DNA of 64,000 nt from Aquatica leii (taxonomy: Eukaryota; Arthropoda; Insecta; Coleoptera; Lampyridae), in contig CM069432.1 in assembly GCA_035610365.1 (NCBI GenBank), positions 190,263,027 to 190,327,026 on the forward strand, written 5' to 3'. The position numbers and the translations under genes are program-made. Shown one piece after another: positions 57,906 to 64,000 of the stretch (position 1 is the first letter of the stretch; each line of letters opens with the position of its first letter). A model generated the notes under the pieces. The model was not told where the DNA came from. It made no database searches and saw only the letters and a list, made by a program, of their open reading frames with translations.

Positions 57906-58362
57906 GACTGTTTAAAGAATCGTTCGAAATAGTAAAATCATATGAGGATCTATATGCCAGCGGAAAATAATCTTCATTGTTCATAATTACTAATCGAGTG
58001 AACAGATCAATTATAAAAGACGCAACCCATTTACTTGGATTCAGAGTACAAAAATCGTAGAAATCTAAATTATTGTAATAAAAGTTTTCAAATGTAAACT
58101 TTTCTATGTAGGCTTTCGTTTTTGGATGTTGTTTGTAGAACAAATGATATTTAAAAACTCCATTGTCAAAAAAATTTGAATTTGCTGTTGTAATGTCGCG
58201 TCCGCTATCATATATGGGTGAGTGGTAATTTTTTATCTTTGGTTCAAGATCAGCCAACTTAATCTTATGGGTTTTCCGACTGAGGTGAACATTTTCACGG
58301 GTACGTTTTTTGTTCCACTTTTCTTCCGTTAATTGTAACTCGCGACGTAGGTTAGGCTTTCG
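57906..58362 (-). pseudogene. Ulp1-like cysteine protease, N-terminal half
   Basis: An open minus frame starts about 58362 (KPNLRRELQLTEEKWNKKRT). It runs through KIKLADLEPKIKNYHSPIYD and YDFCTLNPSKWVASFIIDLF, which matches the 'L---WL-D--I' opening of Ulp1 catalytic domains, to NDSLNS at the BEL target site. Taking out the BEL element and one GACT rejoins it in frame with 52138 and below, where a TAA follows within five codons. Its own start lies upstream and may include an earlier exon. Confidence 0.7.
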
Positions 58363-58545
58363 TGGTCATTTAATTAACAGTTTAAATTGCAATTTCTTCT
58401 GAATGCATTGTAAATGATTAAATGATTTTCTCAATAAACTGGGTACATTTTATATTACGTTGCTTTTCTAAAATTGAATTTTTAACAATATTAAATCACG
58501 ACACATCCTTGGATTTGTGTTTAACCAATATCCAGTAAATTGAAA

Positions 58546-59158
58546 ATGTCATTAATTCCTGATGTAAGTATTTTTTTAACATAAAATACTTTCTTTTATT
58601 ATTTTTTTTTGCATAACTTTTTTTTATAAATATTGGTATGTCTGGTTTCAGGAAGAGATTTCTTTTCTCGGAGATTCTAATTTCCAACGATTACTTACGA
58701 AAATATTACGAAAACCTGTAATGTACATGACCGATGTACATCCTGAAAGAATAAAACGGTTCAGCCAGTTGTTGATAGGCGGCCAAAGATTGTCGCAATT
58801 GCAAAAGAGAATCATTCGATGCAAAAGCAAGAATTACCACTATACAATAAGTAAACAAGTTTATCTGATAATAGGGACGAATGATATTTTATGGATAAGT
58901 GCTGAAACTAGATTTAATTTGATGTACCGGTAATCATATCTAATTTTCAGAATTCTACATGCTCAGAACACAAGGCCAATCAAAAACAGAAAAACAATTT
59001 AGAAAAGTTCAACAGATTTTTAAGGCGCGTGAAAGATCGTAAGTAAATTAATACTTATTTTTACACTTTATCAACTTTCTTTTCGCTTTATAGGGCGTAT
59101 CAAAGTATACGATATACATAAAGAAATAATGTCACATAACGAGGAGTTAATCGAAAGG
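58546..59158 (+). pseudogene. SGNH-hydrolase-like gene, exons 1-4 of an incomplete copy
   Basis: Exon 1 (58546-58563, MSLIPD) ends in GTAAGT. Exon 2 opens at 58652 with EEISFLGDSNFQRLL, where GDS is the SGNH block I Ser, and includes VYLIIGTNDIL, the block III Gly-x-Asn-Asp. A further exon after TTTTCAG (about 58951) reads NNLEKFNRFLRRVKD, and one after TTTATAG (about 59093) reads RIKVYDIHKEIMSHNEELIER, ending at a GTAAGC donor. The exon 2-3 joint is one base out of phase. The last exon, which should carry the Asp-x-x-His block, is missing because a gypsy fragment begins at about 59215. SGNH enzymes are esterases/lipases; substrate unknown. Confidence 0.6.
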
Positions 59159-59214
59159 TAAGCGCTTCTTGATATAGAATATTAATTATTTTAGATAAAT
59201 GTATATAGTTTAAA

Positions 59215-60074
59215 TTTGTATTTTTTGTTGGTTGTGGGGATGACAACACTGCGCATTTCTTGCGCAGTGGCTTCTAAATTATTATTTTGCTTTGCTGTTG
59301 TCTTGAGAATTGGTAGAGTTCAGTAATATCCAATATCTCGCATTTTTTCCGCATTTTTTGACGCCTTAGAATGTCCTACACCAAACTGGCTATTTCTTGC
59401 ATATTTTACCGCACTTACGTTTTGCTGTTCCATGGAAATTACCCTTTGCGTTTTAATACTAGTTTTCATAGAACGACTTATTTGTATCGCGTCAGTCAGA
59501 TTAAGATCAGATTTTTCTAGTAGTCTATCTTGGATTCAGGGATCTTTTATGCCAAGAACTAATCTGTTCCGAATCAAAACATCGGTTTCTTCTGAATTCA
59601 CACAAGTAGTTGATAAATGTCTTAATGCCGTAACGAATTGAACCACTGTTTCGTCAGGTAACTGATCTCTGTTGAAAAATTTGTAATGTTTAAATACAAG
59701 GTTTTTTTACTGGATTGCAATGGTTTTCGAACTTATTAATCACTGTGGCAAGTAGCGTTTTGTCTTCGTTTTTATCATACAAAAATGTATTGTAAATCAA
59801 TAGCCCTTGATCGCCCATTAAATTTAGCAAAATTGCGTTTTTACCTTATCTGGTTTTGCATCTTTTCGGCTCGCCAGAAGGTAATTTTCAAACTTATGTT
59901 TCCAAAGTTTCCATTGGCTAGCAAGATCACCTACCCATTTCATTTCTTCTGGAGTGCTACCGCTACTAACCAGTTTCATTTTTTTTCACAAACACTAAAC
60001 AAGTTTCCTTTTTTCTGCTGTTTTTGCCGTTTATTATTCACGACACTCCTGTGTACTTTTACGTGCTGACACCA
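59215..60074 (-). pseudogene. Ty3/gypsy gag fragment
   Basis: Minus strand from ATG 59979: MKLVSSGSTPEEMKWVGDLA, WKLWKHKFENYLLASRKDA, KFENHCNPVKK, then VQFVTALRHLSTTCVNSEE and NRLVLGIKDP. It is a Gag capsid-like core typical of gypsy elements. It breaks off near 59215 before any zinc knuckle. A frameshift and a TGA are present. The leader contains TGGTGTCAGCACG (60062-60074, minus), a primer-binding site adjoining the LTR. Confidence 0.8.
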
Positions 60075-60455
60075 TGTTAAATACTCGGGTTCTATTATTT
60101 ATTAATGTAATGTATTAAGTTGGTAACAGTAAGTTAAGTTGGCAATGATATATTTAGTAGATGACGTTACATGTATTTTTAAGTTGATTTGGTTATATTA
60201 CGAAGTAGAGTTCATTTCAAGACTAAAGAACCGCTGCGCAGAAACCAATTTTGTTCCGAATGTCAATACACTAGCTAACCAAAAAACGTTTGCACTTTTC
60301 ATACGGCGTTTGAAGTGTCCACATTTATTCCACAAGTTGTTACAAACTCTTTTTTATCTTTGTGTTTTATATTTTTTTATATTATATTCAACTGCCGCTT
60401 GTCATTTATGTGTGTATATCAATTTCCATTGGTTTAATAAGTTTAGTTTCTTACA
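60075..60455 (-). repeat. LTR of the gypsy gag fragment
   Basis: The border at 60075 is set by the primer-binding site (minus ...ATTTAACA|TGGTGTC). The outer end at about 60455 (plus TTCTTACA) is chosen only for its TG...CA ends; the second LTR is absent. Confidence 0.55.
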
Positions 60456-61379
60456 GTGACGGGCAAATATTAACTACACGTGGATACAATTTATGAGGTT
60501 CTTATCAGCAGCGTTTCAATTTCCTTACTTACATTCAACAGATAAAACAATTTACTAAAATGAAATGTTCAGTAGCAGATAAATACTTTTCTTTTGCATA
60601 AAGCAAATTACTACTTTCAATTATCTCAATTTCAATATAAATTTTCTTCAGTTTAAATTAGTGACGGCTACTATGAATTATGTTCCAAAAAGTAACTTTC
60701 TTTTATCGTTTATGTGTGAATGTGTAAACTAAACAATAACATTTAATTAGTTTAAATATAATGTAACCTATGTAGATACTGTTTATCAAAACGATACTGA
60801 TTCTGTTTTTACTTTTCTTCAGCGTTTTTTTCCTTTCTGTCTTTGTGTTTCTGTCAACGACTGGTTTACAATGTAAGCGAATCTTTCAGTATTTTGAGTC
60901 GATTATCTTAATTAATGTAATGCCATCATTCAGCTGATTTTATAATTTTATATCAGTACATATAAATACGCGTTATCCTTATTTTTATGCACTCAAACAA
61001 ATGCATTTCCTCTTATGAGTTTGTAAGTGATAGAAAGAAATTGACGTTTTCATTATTTTAAGTTTTGTAGAAAATTTACTTGCTTTTACTTAATTATTCT
61101 AAGAATTTCGGCGCAAAGTTGAAATATAGATAACAAACAAAATATAAACGGAATCTGTTGACATAGATAACAGCTACATTTTTATAGTTGTAGATGTCTT
61201 TGCAAATTAAGATTTTAAACTATGTCTTATAAATTATGTTTGTAAATCTTGTTATTGTTCTAATTTGTTATAGTGAATATACATATCTAACTTATTGTTA
61301 CATGCCAAAGTTAAAACAAAGTCACTGCCTGAAATGAGGTAACATAAACGATGTTGTGCCGGTTGCTCAGTGGAGACGG
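60456..61379. other. No recognisable feature
   Basis: AT-rich. I searched for the missing SGNH exon (an Asp-x-x-His block) and did not find it. Confidence 0.45.
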
Positions 61380-63190
61380 GATGGGTTATATTTTAAAAAT
61401 TCCGTGATAACTTGGAAACGAGAGTGACATAAAATCGAAATAAAACGGTAAAAGACTCAAAAATCGGTTAGGGCGCCAATCAAGGTCACGATGATCGTAG
61501 CTTCCGGACCCCTGATAACCCGAAAGCTCATCTGGTTGGTTACAACCCCGGAACTTACCTTGAGTTGTAACTATTACGAAATACACTTAAAACAAAAATT
61601 ACGTATGCGGCAGTTGAATGAATAAAAGCTCTTTACAGTTTAACAATTTAACATTTATTGATTGAATAAAAATAAATAATAATGAATATCAAACAAATTC
61701 GATTAAAAGAAAATAATCAATGAAATAATAATAAACAAGACAAAAAAAATAAACAATCTGAATACAAAATTAATATATAAAAGAAAAATAATACAAAAAA
61801 AAATAGCGTTAACTCGTTTTTCAATAATACACAGCAATAATAAAATTCAAGGCCTTGTCCGCATACAACAAACAAAAATAATAAAATACAAAAGTCATAA
61901 AATATACGTCCGAAACTTTGCTTCGAACTAAACGTTCAAACAAATTATATGTTACATTATCTTTTATGCATGAATGAGATTTACTTTTACATACACAAAA
62001 CAAAATTAATTAATTAAATCGAACTTCACGCAAACACCTTCAAGTGTTTCTTGAAATTTTTAACGTTAGCCGTAATTCAATCGGCTCAAATCAAAGCTTT
62101 TACTTCATATCAATCGCGGTTCACTACACGGTAATACAAATTCGTTAAATACCTTTACTCAATTGTAGACTCCAGGTGAACTGCGGGCCACAGTGGTTTC
62201 AGAAAGCTACGACTTTAGATTGAACTCGCGGTCGGTCCAGGTGTTCTGTAGTCGAATACAAGCTCGGTGGAACCCCCAAACAATAGAATACCGTCGGAAG
62301 AATTATTTCTCAATTTAATTGAAATCCGCACAAAAGCGAAGACAGGATTTTCACACAACACTTCGAAATTAAATCCAACTCGAAACGTGAGTTTTTATTT
62401 TTGGATACCATGAAGTTTCTTAAACCGTAAAATTACGAATTTGGAAAATTACTATTTTCCCCTCACACCACTCAATTTTCACGGCACCATTTATTTAACT
62501 TCCGCGGTATTGCATAACGGTAGGGTAAAACACCCCCAACACTTGACTACATTCCGGTACTCGGTATTCTTAATCGCGACCAAAGATTGATCCCCAAAAA
62601 CAAAACTTTACCTCTTTTAACACCTCGCATTCCCACTTAATTCAATGAACTTACGCCGTAAAATCTTTATAAAATATAGAACACTAAACGAACTAAATTA
62701 ACAAAGATGAAAACTATAATTGGCCACGTGAATTCTGTCACGTAGACCTACGACAGAAACATTTCTCACCAAAAATGCTTACTTCGCTGAATTATCATGT
62801 GGTTCGCAATCGCGCTCATAAAAGAACCCAACATAAACAAAGTATAGATACCAAGAAAAATGGATCAAATTACATTCCAAAAAGGAAGTCGTAAATTATC
62901 TCGCATTGTTATTTTACTGAGATAAACAAGTAAAACACCAAATCAAAATCAAAACCACGGAACTTAATGTATTCAAAAAAAAATACAAGTAATAATTGTA
63001 AAACAACTTGAAATACCAATAACCTTAAATCACACGTAATAAAATAACGAGTAAAACGTCTTCGATGCTAACATCGAACTAATCAATCGAAAGAAAAAAA
63101 AACAGAAAACCGAAAATTCAGCCAGTGGAATCTAATTACGGGGTCTTACATAAAAGATCCACTGCTAAAAATTCCAACGCAGGTTACACT
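61380..63190 (-). repeat. LTR/leader-like noncoding retroelement sequence
   Basis: The block is less AT-rich than its flanks. Minus-strand AAATAAATGGTGCCGTGAAA at about 62475-62494 looks like a primer-binding site of the same TGGTGCCGTG type as the BEL element. The plus end at about 63189 (CAGGTTACA) could be an LTR edge. No coding remnant and no duplication, so the borders are tentative. Confidence 0.35.
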
Positions 63191-64000
63191 ATATTAATTT
63201 CAAGTTGATGCCGTTGACGGTGAGGTTGACGGCAGATTTGTTTCTTATCGCCAGCAATTCAATTTTAGGATAGTTATATTATACCTCATTGATTTTAGGT
63301 GATTTTACTTCATCTAATAGTCATTATTTCGCTAGCGATAATGAATTATTTTATTTTTCATGAATTAAGTTACAATCTCTTAATTTTCTTTATACGTTTT
63401 TGTATTGTTTGGACTGATAAGCTTAGAGAAATATCTGCTTGCAGTTTTATCTTTTTTAAATGCAGATTACATGTTTAATGAGTAATTATAAAATTTATAC
63501 CGACTGAAAAACGAAAACAAACCTTCGTTACTGCGCATCATTTTCTAAGAATAGGTCATGGTTCTGGCAATACTCTTTGGTTCTGGATGCAAACATTGAT
63601 GAATTCTAACGTGATATAAGAAATATAGTTGTTTATTTTTTATTAGACAAATTTAAGAGCGACAAAAGCATGTATGTACCTATAGTAATGCAATGGCATC
63701 ACTTCTTATATGTATGAGCAACTCTTTGGTATGAGTTCAGATATTCTCTAAGGGAATTAATGGAGTGTTTGTAAAAAAACAAACTTTTTCAGAAACACAA
63801 CGAGAAAGCATGAAAAAATCAAGTTTATCGTCAGTTACTATCGCATAATTAAGGGTTATTGAGATTTAATCATAGGAATTGCGTGTTTGGCTCATAACTG
63901 TAATCAATTTTCGCAAAATCTTGTTAAAATTTACCTATGTTTGCATCAAAAATCTCAATTATGATATATTTATTAAATGTGCGGAAATTAAAATGGGTAT
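63191..64000. other. No recognisable feature
   Basis: AT-rich right margin of the window; nothing supported. Confidence 0.45.

Noticed and set aside
61350..61420. tRNA-like A-box (GCTCAGTGG) suggesting a tRNA or SINE head
   Set aside because: No B-box (GGTTCGA type) at the right distance and no cloverleaf arms.

Overview
The window is AT-rich insect nuclear DNA. Three conserved animal genes (HECTD1, RSPH9, UBR7) are spliced with introns as short as 46 bp and are embedded in many decayed transposable elements. A beetle is my best guess, but nothing in the window proves the order.

Layout. 1-2.9 kb: the 5' half of a minus-strand Ty3/gypsy element that runs off the left edge. 3.6-12.1 kb: a complete but broken plus-strand gypsy element with LTRs, a 4-bp target duplication and, in the position where env would lie, an open reading frame for a TARG1/OARD1-like macrodomain. 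Its integrase is split by a TA-flanked element and its 3' LTR by a hAT-like element that carries a non-LTR reverse transcriptase remnant. 12.7-35.7 kb: the full minus-strand HECTD1 gene. Its 17 coding exons sum to 7,908 nt, exactly in frame, and two likely 5' UTR exons lie about 5 kb upstream. Its introns hold a Penelope-like fragment, a Mutator-like transposase broken by a solo gypsy LTR, and a hAT MITE. 36.6-41.1 kb: a 312-bp hAT MITE with a perfect target duplication, an intronless RSPH9, and a second Penelope-like pseudogene. 41.1-48.4 kb: two terminal-inverted-repeat elements, a non-LTR RNase H remnant and a Tc1-like pseudogene. 48.7-49.9 kb: UBR7 in two exons. 51.5-59.2 kb: a decayed Ulp1-like protease gene with zinc-finger motifs (minus) beside a divergent multi-exon SGNH-hydrolase-like gene (plus); a young BEL/Pao-type LTR element of 5.8 kb sits inside the Ulp1 gene. 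59.2-64 kb: a gypsy gag/LTR fragment, an LTR-like noncoding stretch and unassigned DNA.

How it works together. HECTD1 and UBR7 are E3 ubiquitin ligases and RSPH9 is a ciliary radial-spoke protein; nothing suggests they act together. Most of the remaining recognisable sequence is mobile-element stratigraphy. In several cases a target-site duplication joins with restored coding continuity across the insertion to give an order of events. The most unusual items are the macrodomain ORF in the gypsy element and the divergent Ulp1/SGNH pair. All homology calls come from reading translations by eye; no database search was run.
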